Shown: piece by piece, positions 1 through 11,382 of the stretch | Numbering within the stretch: the first letter of the stretch is position 1 | Layout of the letters: each line of letters opens with the position of its first letter | Source of the DNA: Galaxea fascicularis | Lineage: Eukaryota; Cnidaria; Anthozoa; Scleractinia; Euphylliidae | Assembly (NCBI GenBank): GCA_948470475.1 | Contig: OX419337.1 | Location: forward strand, 19,833,806 to 19,897,805 | Reading direction: 5' to 3' | DNA length: 64,000 nt | Notes under the pieces: model-generated | Told to the model about the DNA's origin: nothing | Seen by the model: the letters and a program-made list of their open reading frames with translations, nothing else | The model's database searches: none | Made by a program: the position numbers and the translations under genes

Positions 1-206
1 ATAACGTGTTTTTGTGTCTTTATCTTTTGTCACGATAGTTTCGTGACACGTAGTCACAAAGTCTCTGTGCCACTACTCCAATACTTATTGTATTTAAATT
101 TCGTTTATTTACTTAATATTTATAGTTCCGTGTTGTAAGATTTGGGGTCATTTTCCGCGGTTCCATATTTTCCGCAATTCCGCGATTCCGGCTTTTAGGG
201 TCGCCC

Positions 207-360
207 TATGCTCGATTTGAAAGGTGTCCAATCGATTTAATATGCTCGATTTGAAAGGCGTCCAATCAATTTAATATGCTCGATTTGAAAGGCATTTAGT
301 CGATTTAATATGCTCGATTTGAAAGGCATCCAATCAATTAAATATGCTCGATTTGAAGGG
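207..360. repeat. 34-bp tandem repeat, about 4.5 copies
   Basis: Copies begin at 207, 241, 275, 309 and 343. Each starts TATGCTCGATTTGAAAGG and ends in a variable CAATC(A/G)ATTTAA segment. The copies differ at a few positions, and the last is partial. The rest of 1-570 is AT-rich with no gene that I can support. Confidence 0.9.
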
Positions 361-574
361 TTAACCCGTTCGTTAAGATAACATGCGCTCGATAGAAGAG
401 TTTGTTGTTTGAATAGGAGCTATAGTGCTCAATTTGTAATGTTGAATTTTGACAGTATTAACGCGCCATAACAGACTTCATGCGTGAGAATTTCATTATT
501 TGAATCATGTGGTGCCAGAATGTCAGATAACGAACAACGTCAACGAAGAGAGGGGCAAACGCAAACATCGATCT

Positions 575-640
575 TGTTTCGCACCACGGGTTAGGGCACT
601 AATGATTTTGAAGATACACCGGGAAAATAGAGTCCTCAGG
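575..640 (-). repeat. truncated 3' LTR remnant of the BEL/Pao element
   Basis: These 66 bp are nearly identical to 4546-4611. The upstream part of the LTR is missing, and the coding sequence of RNase H abuts directly. The last residues of the pol frame (about APEDSIFPVYLQNH) are LTR sequence read through. Confidence 0.88.
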
Positions 641-1666
641 CGCAATTCCTCTGGTAAGGGCGTCTGCTGGATTATACTTCGATTTGATGTAGCGGAACTG
701 CTCTGATCCCACTGTTTCCTGGATTTCTGCCACTCGAACCGACACAAATGGTCTACATTCTCTGGGTGGAGTCTTGATCCATGAAAGAACTGTCCGAGAG
801 TCTGTCCAGAAGGTCTTGTCGAAGTCTTTGAAGTTAACAAAGCTCAGTGCCTCTTGGCACGTGTTGTAAATCCTTGTGAGTGCTAAGCACCCCAAGAGCT
901 CAAGTCGAGGGATGGTTTTTTGTTTCAACGGAGCAACAAAGGGTTTGACAATCACCGTGGTGCATTGATAGCTTTCATCATCTAGCTTCCAGCGGAGGAA
1001 AATGCCAGCACCATTTTCCAGTTCTCCTCCATCCGCAAAGCCATGTACTTGAGGTGAACCAATTGCTCCCGATGGCTTGAGTTTGCGGTCAAATTTGAAG
1101 GTTAGAAGTTGATTTATGGCTTCTTCGTTCCCCTTCCATTTTTGTTGAGTTTCTACTGAGAGGACGTCGTCCCAACCGTATCCCGCACTCCACAGTTCTT
1201 GCAGGTCAATTCGGAACTTGAGCGTCACAGGTGCTACGAGGCCAATAGGATCCCACACTTGGGCTAGAAGGGCGAGGCAGCTTCTCTTTGTGAAGTCTTC
1301 GTTCACCCTGACAACTGAATCTTTCTTCAGGTAGAAGGTGTCTTCATGTTTGTCCCAACGGTGGCCAAGCAAATCTGTAAATCGCTCATCACCACTAGTT
1401 TCGTCAACTTCCGGGCTGTTCGAGTGCCATGCTTTGATTTGGAACCGACCCTTTGCTAGCACCTTGTCAATGGTAGTGGTTACATGCTTGACCTCTGCTG
1501 TTGATGGTCTGGATCCACCGATGTCATCAATATACGTTCGTTCTTCGAGTTTCTTTGCAGCCTCAGGGAATTCAACTTGCGAAGCTTTCGCTAGGATCTT
1601 GATAGCATTTGATGCGATATCAGGAGCTGGCTTGTCCCCAAAGTTTAGCCTGAGCCACTGGTACAC
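599..1666 (-). pseudogene. BEL/Pao RT palm (YIDD), A17-type region and RNase H, truncated
   Basis: This is the continuation of pol. The catalytic RT box YIDDIGGS lies at about residues 46-53. A long connecting region follows (Pao retrotransposon peptidase A17 family in domain databases), and then RNase H with FADGGELENGAGIFLRWK and FWTDSRTVLSWIK. After KSKYNPADALTRGI the frame enters the 3' LTR remnant and stops at 599. The integrase (zinc HHCC and DDE core) that should follow is absent from the whole element. Confidence 0.88.
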
Positions 1667-1693
1667 GGTGGGGGGTTCATGCTGGTTCTTTCT

Positions 1694-2194
1694 CTACAAG
1701 AATCTATGAAAAACCTGATCCTCCGGGTGTACTAGCACTTGTTTAAACATCTTACGGATGTCTCCAGAGTAGGCATATTCATCCCAGTACCATGCTGTCA
1801 GAACATTAGGCAGACTGTTGATGTAATTCGGACTTTTCTCTAAATGATCATTCAAGGAGAGACCATCGTGTCCTTTGGAGGAGGAGTCAAACACCAGCCT
1901 GACTTTAGTGCTCTTCTCTGGAGTGAACACGGCTTGGAGTGGCATGTACCATTCTGGTTGACTGTGATTAACATTCTCATGCGGCACTTTGATAACAAAG
2001 CCTTGTTCCACCAGCTTCTGAACTTCCTCATCCACGATCTCAAAGCAATCTCTCTTAAACGATTTCTCCGCTGAGTACATTCTCTTCAAGGCAAGGTCAT
2101 AATTACTTCTTTTCGGTGGCCCAGCTTCTTTCCATGGCATTTTGACTTGCACCCATCCATCCACCAATGTAGTCGAGGGTGACAGGGCTTTCAC
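1694..2194 (-). pseudogene. BEL/Pao reverse transcriptase, N-terminal part
   Basis: This is the fingers/palm region of the Pao-type reverse transcriptase. VRLVFDSSSKGHDGLSLND matches the conserved early RT block of this clade, and SGDIRKMFKQVLVHPEDQ contains the first catalytic aspartate region (DIRKMF). The frame breaks near 1690, and the domain continues in another frame at 1666. A single frameshift in the middle of the palm therefore inactivates it. Confidence 0.85.
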
Positions 2195-2510
2195 GAACTT
2201 GTTTTCGCGTAGAGCGTTTTCACTGCAGGTACAAAGCTCCGTCGGTCTGACTCCTTAAGAAGTCTTGGTGAACGAGCTCCTTGATGTTTCCTACAGCACT
2301 CAAAGTAGCAACGTCTACCGATCTGATTTCAGACATGCTGTTTGAACCGGAGTCGACTTGCCCCAGAATATACCAGCCGAAACAATTCCGCTTTGCAACA
2401 GGTTCTCCGTGATCACCGCTAAGCGTGTGGATGTCAATAAAGGCGTCAACGAAGTCAGTACCAACGAGGAGGTCGACGGCACCACCAGAGAGATATAGCT
2501 TATCTGCTAT

Positions 2511-2909
2511 TCACTTGAGATGGGCGTAACCGTCGATGGATTTGCGTGGTACATTCTTGGCGTTGCTACAGGGCTTTCGAACTGTGTGCACTTGAAGACT
2601 CTTCACAATATCTTCATCGGTGGGTGATACAATGTCAATCTCTATCATTTCGGAAACTTCTGCTTTCTTCTGCCCTCCAGCTAAGTTCATCGTCAGGTGC
2701 GTCTGTGGACCGGACAGCCCCAGCTGTTTTGCAGCCTTTTTGGAAAGAAGACTCGTGTTTGAGCCAGTGTCCAACATGGCAAGTAGCTCGTTGAGGTTTC
2801 CATCGCAATCTCTAATCTTGATTTTCTGCACTGGGCAAATTCCAAGAACGTTTCTGACGTCACTAGTCTTCTCATTATCGTTTCCTTGGATGCTGCGGTT
2901 CTCAACCAC
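2511..2909 (-). pseudogene. BEL/Pao aspartic protease domain (DUF1758-like)
   Basis: This is a retropepsin-like segment that would process the element polyprotein. The active-site motif is visible as LAMLDTGSNTSLLSKKAA, with the D-T-G triad. It sits between gag and reverse transcriptase, as expected for the family. The frame is shifted relative to gag and ends at 2511. The 300 bases between it and the next pol frame (2195-2510) contain stops in every frame I tried, so this is a relic. Confidence 0.8.
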
Positions 2910-4248
2910 AGGTGGGGCGACTTGACTTGTGAAGATTTCGTGCAGCGGGCCTCAAGTTGGATTCCAACGGTTCACTCTTTTTTTCATTGTGCAGAGAACG
3001 GTGATGATTCTTCTTGCATTTATCACAGGATGTACCGTCTGCCTTTTTGCAGTCATTCGTGTGGTGTGACACTCGAAGGCATTTCCGGCATCTTCTATTC
3101 TGCCTCACGATATCCCGTCTTTGTTTTAGAGACGATTTGTGATAGACAGGGCAGGAAGCAAGAAGATGTTTCGAATTACAGCCAAGGGGGCATGTTTCAT
3201 CATCTGTCAAACTGATGTCACTGGAATGCCGATACGGTTTCCTGTGAGAAGGCGGGTCTCGACTCCTGTCACTTTCCGTTTCTGTCTTGCCTCTGGATCT
3301 GAGAGATGCTTCTTGGTGGAGCCAAGTTACTAAATTTGTGACGTTTTCTTCTTCCATTCGACGTTTCATTTCTCTGCCGAACTCTGCATTATCTTTCGGA
3401 TCCAGGTTGGACAAGAGCCTTGACATGAAGAAGGGTGCTTCAGACGCTTCTTGAACTGGGTATCCATTGTCCTCCATGTCACTCACATACACAGATATCG
3501 AGGTTGCATAACGAGCCAGACTCTTGGGGTCGCTTCTAACTACACCATAGTTAGTGACCTCTGCAAGGAGCGCATCCATCAGTTTCCTTCTGTCAGCGAA
3601 TTCAATGTCCAGAATTTCCCACGCTCTGTCAATAACTTTGCAAGTCTTCACCTACTCTGCCCACCAAGATCCTTTCGGCAATGCCCGACGGAAACGTTGG
3701 AGTTGCTCATGTTTGTCTTGTTCGTATTTGTTCATCCAGTGCTTGAACTCTTTTTTCCAAGTGATGTACGTTTTTCGGGATCCATCCCATGACGGAACCG
3801 ATAACCTTTCTAGGCCACTTACCGGTACTTTGGGTTTGGCAGCCATATTTTGTGCCATTTGTTTTACTGCAGTAGCTACTTCTCCAAGAACTGCGGTGTT
3901 CTCAGTGGTATCTTGTAATTGAGGAGTGCTAAGTTCCTTTTCGTAACTTGCGTATTTTTGTAAAGTTTCTAAATATATTTGTTTAATGTCATCTCCAGAT
4001 TTCAGATTATTTGTAATTCGTTCATCTTCTGAAGTGGCCTCTTCTTCAACGAATCTGTCAGCAATGACCTCTATTTGTTTCTTAATCCCCCTGTACCTTG
4101 ACTCAATCTCTTTAAATACGGTTGATAATAACTTCAGTCCGGGTTTCACTGAGTAAAGTGCATCAAATTCGTCGAACAATTCATAAAGTGCGTGTTTGGC
4201 GTTATCTCTTTTCCCAGAGAGAATCTTGATATCCACTTTGGGTGGCAT
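2902..4248 (-). pseudogene. BEL/Pao gag (DUF1759-type with zinc knuckles), in-frame stop
   Basis: This is the gag-like structural protein of the BEL/Pao element. It starts at the ATG at 4248. The N-terminal part is a charged helical region followed by a segment typical of BEL gag (LSVPSWDGSRKTYITWKKEF). A TAG at 3652-3654 interrupts the frame between GSWWAE and VKTCKVIDRAWE, and the frame then resumes in register. The C-terminal half carries cysteine/histidine-rich motifs, including CRKCLRVSHHTNDC and CDKCKKNHHRSLH, which are nucleic-acid-binding knuckles. The frame ends at 2902 and overlaps the protease frame by a few bases, which suggests a frameshift rather than a natural end. Confidence 0.85.
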
Positions 4249-4545
4249 TGTGTTTGTAGAACTTCCTTAGCCTCGTTTTCATGCAAAGGTTTTTGCGTGC
4301 GGCGACACTCCAATGTTGTAGTAAAACAAGGCGGTATTCATAAACTCGTAAAACAAGAAATAAAGTGAATCGGAAATTTTCTACCTTTGTCTGAGAAGTC
4401 TTGCCTTTGACGATGTGCGGGTTTTCAAAGACGGTCGGTCGCTCCTTTAGGCTGTCAGTTGTCCTTGTTTCCCTGCCGCTTTGACGTCCTTCTCGATGAC
4501 GTGTTGACCTTTGGTGTGTATCTTCTTCTTGTGAAGAATTTTGAC

Positions 4546-5072
4546 TGTTTCGCACCACGGGTTAGGGCACTACTGATTTTGAAGATACACCGGGAAAATA
4601 GAGTCCTCAGGAAATACCAATGTTTTTTAACTAGTTTATTCAGCAAGTTTTTCTTGCACACGCTAGCTGGTCAACTGAAAGCGAAAAATACACGTGTGGG
4701 TCTCCTATATAACGACTTAAAAATCGAATAAGACGAAAACAAACAAGAAAGCTTTAGAATGTAATATTGATATACTTACAATTCTGTACGGCGTTATCCC
4801 GCTTAAGACTAACAATTTTCCTGCTTTGCCGAAAGGCGTAAAACACACTTTTCCGATAAAGCTGTTCTTTAACTCCCAACTAGTGCTTACTTTAACCTTA
4901 GTCACGAATCTGAACTAATCTGATTGGCTAATCACGATTTGCCTGAAATGGCGGGAATCTCGCGTGATCGATCAAATCACGTAACAAAACAAAAAAACTT
5001 ATAAGCCCATGTTATCTTAAATAAACTAAAATTGCCTTATATAAAAAACATCTGTTAGCGAAGTGCAAAACA
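4546..5072 (-). repeat. 5' LTR of the BEL/Pao element
   Basis: The boundaries come from three signs: the TG..CA ends with short inverted TGTTT/AAACA termini, the 66-bp match to 575-640, and the GATCT repeat immediately outside at 5073-5077. The primer-binding region would lie just inside at 4545 and lower. Confidence 0.85.
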
Positions 5073-5077
5073 GATCT

Positions 5078-6404
5078 CAAGGAAAAAAAAATACTCGAGC
5101 AAATTGATGTGTACGGTAGTCTTCTTGAAGGAAAGCGACACTAGTCTCTGGCAAAGCCAGACAAATTAATTTTTTTTTAAATGAAGCAAAGAAACCGAAC
5201 TAGCAAAACAAAACATGGTGTCAACACAATGCACACCAACATATGCGTGGCCTTTGACATGTCATTTGCCACACCACAGACAAACAGCCCTGCGCTACTT
5301 TCTTTTTAAAAACCCTTCCGTAGAAAACAGCATATAATGCCTTTCCGTAACAATCGCGTGAAACAAAATAGGTTGGAAGGCCAAAATTAAAAGAAGAGGT
5401 GGCGAAAACGGCACATGTACAAATGTTGCGAGCCGTAGGCGTCATGTGGGCCCGCCAATGCTTGTCATCAGATGACATTTGTGGTAACCACGAGCGCCGC
5501 AAGAATTTTAATGATGAATTTACGTCATAGACATGGTTTTAGCCGTCTCTTCTCGGGGAGGGAAGACCAGACACGAGAGAGCGGCGAAAATCGAGCCTAC
5601 GGCTGTGGCAGAGAAAAAAAAGTTCAATGGTCACTTCTTTAGCGTTTTATATTAGTCGGTTCGTTAATTGAAAATGGCAAAGGAAAGAAGGCTGCTTGTG
5701 GACTGAAAGCAATAACGAAACAAGAAAGACTGAATAAAGATGAAAAATGCTTATTAAATTGAGCGCTTGCCTTGCATACGGTTGAGCTAACTTTGACTGT
5801 GTTTTTCGCCGAAACTGTGACTACCGTTTACTCACTGTTTTCTGTTATTGCGTTCTACGAAGTGGAACGCAAGCCTAATTTTGGCCTGTGGCTTTCAGGA
5901 GTTGGTATGTATGGCGTTTCGTTGCGGACAAAAATCCCCCAACAAAAAAAAAAGTGAATTGCTTGGAGAAATAAACAGTGAGATTAAAAAAAAATTAGGT
6001 CGATGGAATGAAAATTCTATTTCGAAAAATAATAATGGTCCACCATTTAAGAAAAAAGGTAGTTCTAAGTCTAAAAATTGAACCAAAATATGGCTGACGC
6101 AAAAATTCAGTCAACCGGAAAAATTAACATCCAAAAAAAAAAAAACTAGTCGAGAGGAAACGGAAACTGATTTGCGCATAAACCGGATATAAGGAGCATA
6201 TCCTTATATGGTATTCAAGGAAGTACTCTGCATACGGCTATCCTGCTAATTGACGCTTCCCTTCTGTTCAGGCAGCCTCAAATTAGACCGATTGCGTCAT
6301 AGAATATTTATGTTACAGTCTTTAAAGGCTGTAATAAAAATCCTCTGATCGTCAGAGCTGTACGATCACTGAAATTAGCTCCCTTTCTACAACAACAAAG
6401 TAAA
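5078..6404 (+). other. upstream flank of GPCR unit 1
   Basis: I support no gene here. From about 5690 the sequence resembles the 5' flanks of the other receptor units: a block reading ACAAGAAAGACTGAATAAAG near 5717, then TTTTTCGCCGAAA. The same blocks recur near 33955, 44184, 48155 and 59635. The part before 5690 (5221-5502 minus has a 93-codon open frame) matches nothing I recognise. Confidence 0.6.
6290..6404 (+). promoter_or_regulatory. putative promoter of GPCR 1
   Basis: This is a short block shared with the other receptor copies. It holds a TATA-like TAATAAAAATCC at 6332-6343, GATCGTCAGAG, a CGATCA.TGAAAT.AGCTCCCTTTCTAC segment, and then the start codon. The same block precedes the receptors at 34950, 44732, 55732 and 60136, and it stands alone at about 48040-48120. 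Its promoter role is inferred from position and conservation. Confidence 0.45.
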
Positions 6405-7298
6405 ATGGCGATGGAAAACTTTACTGTCCACCATTACTGTTCGAGACAATTGGCGGAGGAAAGAACAAACCAGTTACTGCTCCTCATAGCACTGAATCTT
6501 TTTCTGTCCGTCACCGCATTTCTGGGGAATGCTCTGATCCTTGCTGCCCTTCACAAAGCGTCTTCACTTCATTTGCCGTCCAAACTCTTGTTTCGAAACC
6601 TGGCGACAACTGATCTTGCTGTTGGTATCATTGTACAGCCTTTGCATGTTACTTATTTAATATCTGTGTTTAATGAACAACGGCATATTTGTCACTTCGC
6701 AGTTCTTGTTGCTTATATCACAAGCTATATTTTGTGTGGAGTGTCACTGTTAACACTGACCGCAATTAGCGTGGACAGACTTCTCGCTCTGTTGTTAGGG
6801 CTCAGATACAGACAAGTTGTAACTTCGAAGCGAATCTATATCATATGTATCGTTTCTTGGTTTGTGTGTATTATCAATTCAACGATGTGGTTTTGGAATC
6901 AACAAATAACCTCACGGGGTGGACAAATTATTATATTACTATGTTTAGTCACCTCAGTCTTTTCTTACGCAAAGATATTCTTCACCCTTCGGCGTCAAGA
7001 CCAAGTACAAGCACAAGGACAACAAAACAAAAACGTTCCACTGAAAAGAGCGCGATACAAAAAGACAGTGAACAGTGCAGTGTGGGTGCAGTTAACATTA
7101 GTTCTCTGTTATCTACCTAAGTTTATAACTTTTGTTTTACATCTTGGAAGAGAAGTGTCGCATACTGTAATCGTCACTACTTTGATCACAATCGCTTTAG
7201 TTTACCTAAACTCGTCATTAAACCCACTTCTTTACTGTTGGAAGATCAGAAAAGTCCGCCAAGCAGTGAAAGGTACCGTCAAAGGACTGTTTTGTTGA
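6405..7298 (+). CDS. class A (rhodopsin-family) GPCR, copy 1, intact
   Basis: A 297-residue seven-helix receptor in a single exon. Visible landmarks are an N-glycosylation site NFT (residues 5-7), TM1 with GN (N42), TM2 LATTDLAVG (D70), C96 at the top of TM3, SVDRLLAL (a DRL variant of DRY, 124-126), W152 in TM4, CYLP in TM6 (235-238) and NPLLY in TM7 (273-277). There is no cysteine in extracellular loop 2 and no proline in the middle of TM5, a combination known from the melanocortin branch of class A. The ligand cannot be read from sequence. The start ATG aligns with those of the paralogues. This is one of only two intact copies of the array; it ends in GLFC and a TGA. Confidence 0.93.
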   Translation: MAMENFTVHHYCSRQLAEERTNQLLLLIALNLFLSVTAFLGNALILAALHKASSLHLPSKLLFRNLATTDLAVGIIVQPLHVTYLISVFNEQRHICHFAVLVAYITSYILCGVSLLTLTAISVDRLLALLLGLRYRQVVTSKRIYIICIVSWFVCIINSTMWFWNQQITSRGGQIIILLCLVTSVFSYAKIFFTLRRQDQVQAQGQQNKNVPLKRARYKKTVNSAVWVQLTLVLCYLPKFITFVLHLGREVSHTVIVTTLITIALVYLNSSLNPLLYCWKIRKVRQAVKGTVKGLFC

Positions 7299-8110
7299 TC
7301 AAGTCAATTGCAACGTTATAATTTACCTTAGTTCAGTTCCGTTGTAAATAAATGGAAAAACACATGAAGGGTAAAAGTCATAAAGAAGACTTTAAAATAC
7401 TAGCCTTGTTGATAATACAAATATATCGAAATAGCTAATGTGCCTCAAGTGGTGTATGAAATGTTTGGTAAGGTAGAAAGCGCAAGATAATAACTTGTCA
7501 CCTTAATTTATAAATATTCTGAGTTACTCTTTGAATAACGTTTTTCAGTTCACTCTCTCAGAGAAAACGTGTAATCATCAACCCTCACAAGAAGCTGCGT
7601 GCAAGGCAGGTAATTACATACGCAAAGGAAGGAAAATGAAACGTAAAACATGCACATCTTGGTTCCGATTGATTGATATTAAATTTTTATTTTCTTTACT
7701 TTATAAGACGGTTATTCCCTCGAGATGAACGAGCCTTGTTGTTTTTAATCATATTTTTGACTCCTCCATTTCATTACTGTTTTTCACAAAGGAAAAGAAA
7801 AGAACAAAATATCCGGATGCCAAATTATCGATTCCCTTGACAGGAATGCGGGCCTAACAGGAAATTACCCGAGCCATTTTCTCAAAATCACCCCTGAAAC
7901 GAATACAACGGAGACTGCTTACGTGTCAAAATTAAAATGATCAGCAAATCGTTATCATGATAAAACCATCTTTTTGGGCGGAAAGTTTCATATGATTTAA
8001 ATGGATCACTACCAACAGGTGCGAAAACAAGTAAAACGTGATGTTTTTCGCTGGTTATTAAAAATGATTGTGTGGAGAACAGTTACATATGACTATTGCT
8101 TTACCGTTTA
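7299..8110 (+). repeat. 3' flank of GPCR unit 1, shared by all units
   Basis: Noncoding. TTATAAATATTCTGAGTTAC plus CTCT(T/C)TGAATAACGTTTTTCAG at 7508-7550 recurs near 30780, 36247, 45845, 56830 and 58047. Further blocks (CTCCATTTCATTACTGTTTT; CCCGAGCCATTTTCTCAAAA) recur in the same order. The short open frame at 7531-7728 has a counterpart at 56853 but not in the other units, so I treat it as chance. Confidence 0.85.
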
Positions 8111-9034
8111 AAGTTAATAATTATTAGATTTGTAATCCGAGGCTTATACAGTGAACTTAGTAATTTGAGACTTGAGAACGATTGACAAAGCTTCGAACGA
8201 AATAGCGAGATTGAATTTTCTAATCACTGGATTTCATCGATAATTTAGCCTTCACCGTCATCAGATCAGGGGCAGAAAACGAATCTGTTCCTCACTTTAT
8301 CTGTTCCCCCGAGGTATTGTGCTGGCTGGCAAAATATCCCGGAATTGGTTATGAAATTTCTTTCTGGTGATGGTTTCGGTTGGTAATTACTGAAGTGTGG
8401 TAGCAGGGTGAGTGTTGTTGGCTGGCGAAATGAGGGTTTTTTTTTTGAGCAATTTGTGTCCTCCTCAAACCCCCCCCCCCCCCCCCCACTTAAGGCTTGA
8501 TTTGAGGCCTTTTGCCACGCCCATTTTGGCTTACGACATATGAAATTGTCTTTTTTGTTGTTGTGCAGGGTGCTCAATTTGCACCTGGCTGGGAAACCAA
8601 CCAATTTTATCTAGCTGGCTGGGAAATATCTTGTGTGTCTTGCTGGCAAAAAGGAACAGATATTTTTTTCCCAGCAATATTAAAAAAGACCTGAAAATGC
8701 CTGAATAACATTTAGTTTTATTAACTAGGGTATAATAATACATTTTTCAACAAATTGGTCGTTTTGTGCCCCTGCCAGATGTAAGTAATGATTCTTGTAC
8801 TTAAATTCCTTGTTTGTTATTTATCCCTAGTTTGTCTTGTTCGTGTTCTTAGCTGATTTAAATTAATTATTGTAGCAAACCTTCACATCAAGCTTAAAAT
8901 AAACATGAGACCAATCTGTGGAGCGTATTTGATCGTGGCGTAACCAGATAAAAGGTCAATTGGATATTCGTTTACTACAGATTGAGCTGCAGCCACATCT
9001 TCATTTTCCCCGGCATAGTAAATAGAACGTTCGA
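8111..9034. other. noncoding repeat-rich stretch
   Basis: No gene is supported. GCTGGC(T)GG-type motifs recur at about 8324, 8420, 8583, 8613 and 8641, and there is a poly-C run at about 8469-8487. This looks like a degraded repeat. Confidence 0.5.
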
Positions 9035-9212
9035 AAATCGAACTCAATCGAACTCAATCCGTGGATTGGGTTCGATTGAGTTCGGCAATCGAACGAAATC
9101 GAACTCCACACTTTCAGTGAGTTCGATTTACGAACAAATCGAATTCAATCGAACAAATCGAACTCAATCGAACTCAATCCGTCTGATTTTGTTCGATTGA
9201 GTTCGGAAACCG
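9034..9212. repeat. inverted array of TCGAACTCAA motifs
   Basis: AATCGAACTCAATCGAACTC occurs at about 9037-9058 and again at 9156-9177. Each is followed directly by its reverse complement (GTTCGATTGAGTTCG). The whole segment can fold into two hairpins. Confidence 0.8.
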
Positions 9213-10429
9213 ATCCTTACCTGTTGGTCACGCCTGTTCCTTGGTATTTGCCAGCCAACTAGCAGGCTTGTCCTTGGCTCTGTCAGCTATCTCCTCCAAA
9301 TTCCCGGCAACACTCAGCCTCATGCTTTCAATCAAAGAAAGTAATTAACATCCGCGTCAGCAGCTCCACAGCCTCCCCTCCCCCCAACCGAGACCCGGTT
9401 TGCCGCCAGGGGTCGCGGTGGAGCACGAGGTTAGAGGTCAGAGCCCCACAACGGGCCCACAGTCTGTCTGACTGCAAATCAACCCAGGCTAAGCCCAGAA
9501 ATGGCTGAGTTACTGTAGTACTGCAAATTTAACTAGCATTCAAGAACAAACAACTCAAACAGCCCATTTTTGATCGACTACGTCCCCCCCTGCCTTTTGA
9601 GCAAGCCACACCAAATGCCCACAGCCTCTTAGCCCTATCCCTGCAGGCATTGGTGATACGTGCCTTGACGGAACCCCCCCCCCCCCCCCCTCAAAAATAG
9701 CGGGCCAGGCTGGGGTGGAACTGGCTGCCTATGGCGGCCAGTCCCACCTGGAATTCTAGAGCAAACATTAAAAATGAGTGACCCTGTTTTCAAAAATCCA
9801 GGCAGATATAGATGATACGAAAAATCTATCTCAAGGAAAGCTTAGTGGTGTTTGAGACATTTTCTTTGCTCGTTATGATTTCGGTGCACATTAACGCGGG
9901 ATAAAAATGTCATTTCTACGCTCTCACTGGTCTGTGGAGAACATAAGTCGTCTTCACTTCACTCCAAATGAGAGCAAAATTGCGAGACCGTAAAGAATAA
10001 ATTAAGAGTTGGTTCACCTGATTTGAACGCCAACTAATGACTAACACCAGGACTTACTAACAACCACGTTTCCAGGGTTCCAAATACTGGTAACGAGAGT
10101 GGATTCATTAAGAGAATGTCTAGAGAGCACATTCGCCAAACGTATAACGCGTACTTACTCTTCTTTTGTCCCCCCCCTCCCCCCACCTCCAACAGCTCAT
10201 TGGTCTAAACTTTATCGAAAATTACGCGTTCCGCTGTCACCAAGAAAGTAACGAAAATTTCGATTAACACTTTGCACAACTCACTATCCAGTTCAGACAA
10301 AATCAAATGACCGCATCGCGCATTCCAGTATCCAAAACAGTTTCATTATTTCAGCCGATACAGAAATGGAATAGAACAAAAGCATTGTCTATCCAGCGCC
10401 AATCAGATGCCTCGAACACACCCTCTTAG

Positions 10430-10690
10430 TAACAGTAGAAACTCCATGCCAGGAATGCAAAGTCTATAATTACTTATAATATATAAATTATATTTGGTGA
10501 ATAAGAAAACATATGGCAAAAAAGCAAGGAACGTCTATCCTTCATGATGAAGAAAAATAAGCGGTGAAGACGGAAACAAATACCAGAAAGACAGTCTATC
10601 GTTCATGATAAACCGAGAACAACTATGCGGTGCTTACGGAATCAAATGTCAGGAAGTCATAGTCTTTCCTTAAAGAGGAAGAACCAACAT
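10430..10690. repeat. degenerate tandem repeat, unit about 65-75 bp
   Basis: Three to four diverged copies share a GCGGTG(A/C)..ACGGAA.CAAAT..CAG block followed by AGTCTATC(G/C)TTCATGAT. Copies are centred near 10470, 10540, 10605 and 10660. Divergence is high, so the unit is old. Confidence 0.55.
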
Positions 10691-11196
10691 GCGACGCAGA
10701 AAAAAACAAAGTTTACTACCCTTATCTTTTATTTGTTTTTTTTTTCGTCACTCAATGCTAGGCAAAATAGAACAGTCAAACTGCTTGAGATTTTTTTCAC
10801 CATTTGCTAATACACTGATAGCAATCGGAAGGGAAACAAACCAACATGAAAGTAAATACAAATTTATTGTTAGTCGAAAAGTCTTTAAGTACCTTGATAA
10901 GAAAGAAAAAAACAAACACTAAACATTCAATCATCGGCATACCTTTCACTTTCCTTTTCTGCATAACCACCCCTCTTCATTTTCAGCTTGGGATCATCGT
11001 AGTCTTTGTCATGGCTTTCCATATCTAAGAATACAACGGTAAATTACTACGTTATATTATTACTTGCAAACTTGGATTTACTTTCTTAAATCCAACCCCC
11101 CACTTTTTAAAAATCATACATAAGGGAGGAGCAATCGCTGCGAAAGCTTCACAAGGTAATAGACAACTGTTCGCAGCAGAAGCCATTACTGGCAAT

Positions 11197-11382
11197 ACGA
11201 GAAGTCGGAGTTTCAAAAAACACGTGCGCGCGTCGGGATAAAAAGAAGCATATAATTTTCTTCTTTTGTCATGCAAAATACTCTCTCGAATTTGCATTCA
11301 AAAACCTTTGCATTTTTAATATATTCTTAATTTTATCCCGACGCGCGCAAGTGTTTTTTGAAACTCCGACTTCTCGTATCAC
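11197..11382. repeat. inverted repeat with about 50-bp arms
   Basis: The left arm (about 11194-11243) contains ATACGAGAAGTCGGAGTTTC. The right arm (about 11333-11384) is its reverse complement with about two mismatches. The arms face a spacer of about 90 bp. GCGAAAGCTT outside the left arm and AAAGCTTTGCG outside the right arm suggest the symmetry extends further. It is probably a foldback or MITE. Confidence 0.75.

Larger units (their letters stand above)
570..5077 (-). mobile_element. BEL/Pao LTR retrotransposon, internally deleted
   Basis: The element reads on the minus strand. Its 5' LTR is 4546-5072 (527 bp, TGTTTCG...CAAAACA on the plus strand). The only remnant of the 3' LTR is 575-640, which matches 4546-4611 with one mismatch. 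The 5-bp direct repeat GATCT flanks both outer ends (570-574 and 5073-5077), which fixes the insertion boundaries. Inside, in order, are gag, aspartic protease, reverse transcriptase and RNase H. No integrase is present: the RNase H frame runs straight into the LTR remnant at about 640. The 3' pol and most of the 3' LTR were therefore lost after insertion. Several frameshifts and one in-frame stop make the copy non-coding today. Confidence 0.93.

Noticed and set aside
207..360. Regular repeats that might suggest a CRISPR array
   Set aside because: The 34-bp copies are directly adjacent with no unique spacers; it is a simple tandem repeat.
5221..5502. 93-codon minus-strand open frame
   Set aside because: No recognisable domain, no paralogue in the window and no supporting signal.
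7531..7728. Open frame shared with 56853-57050
   Set aside because: The frame is present only in two recently duplicated units, starts without ATG and is broken in the others, so it is duplicated noncoding flank.
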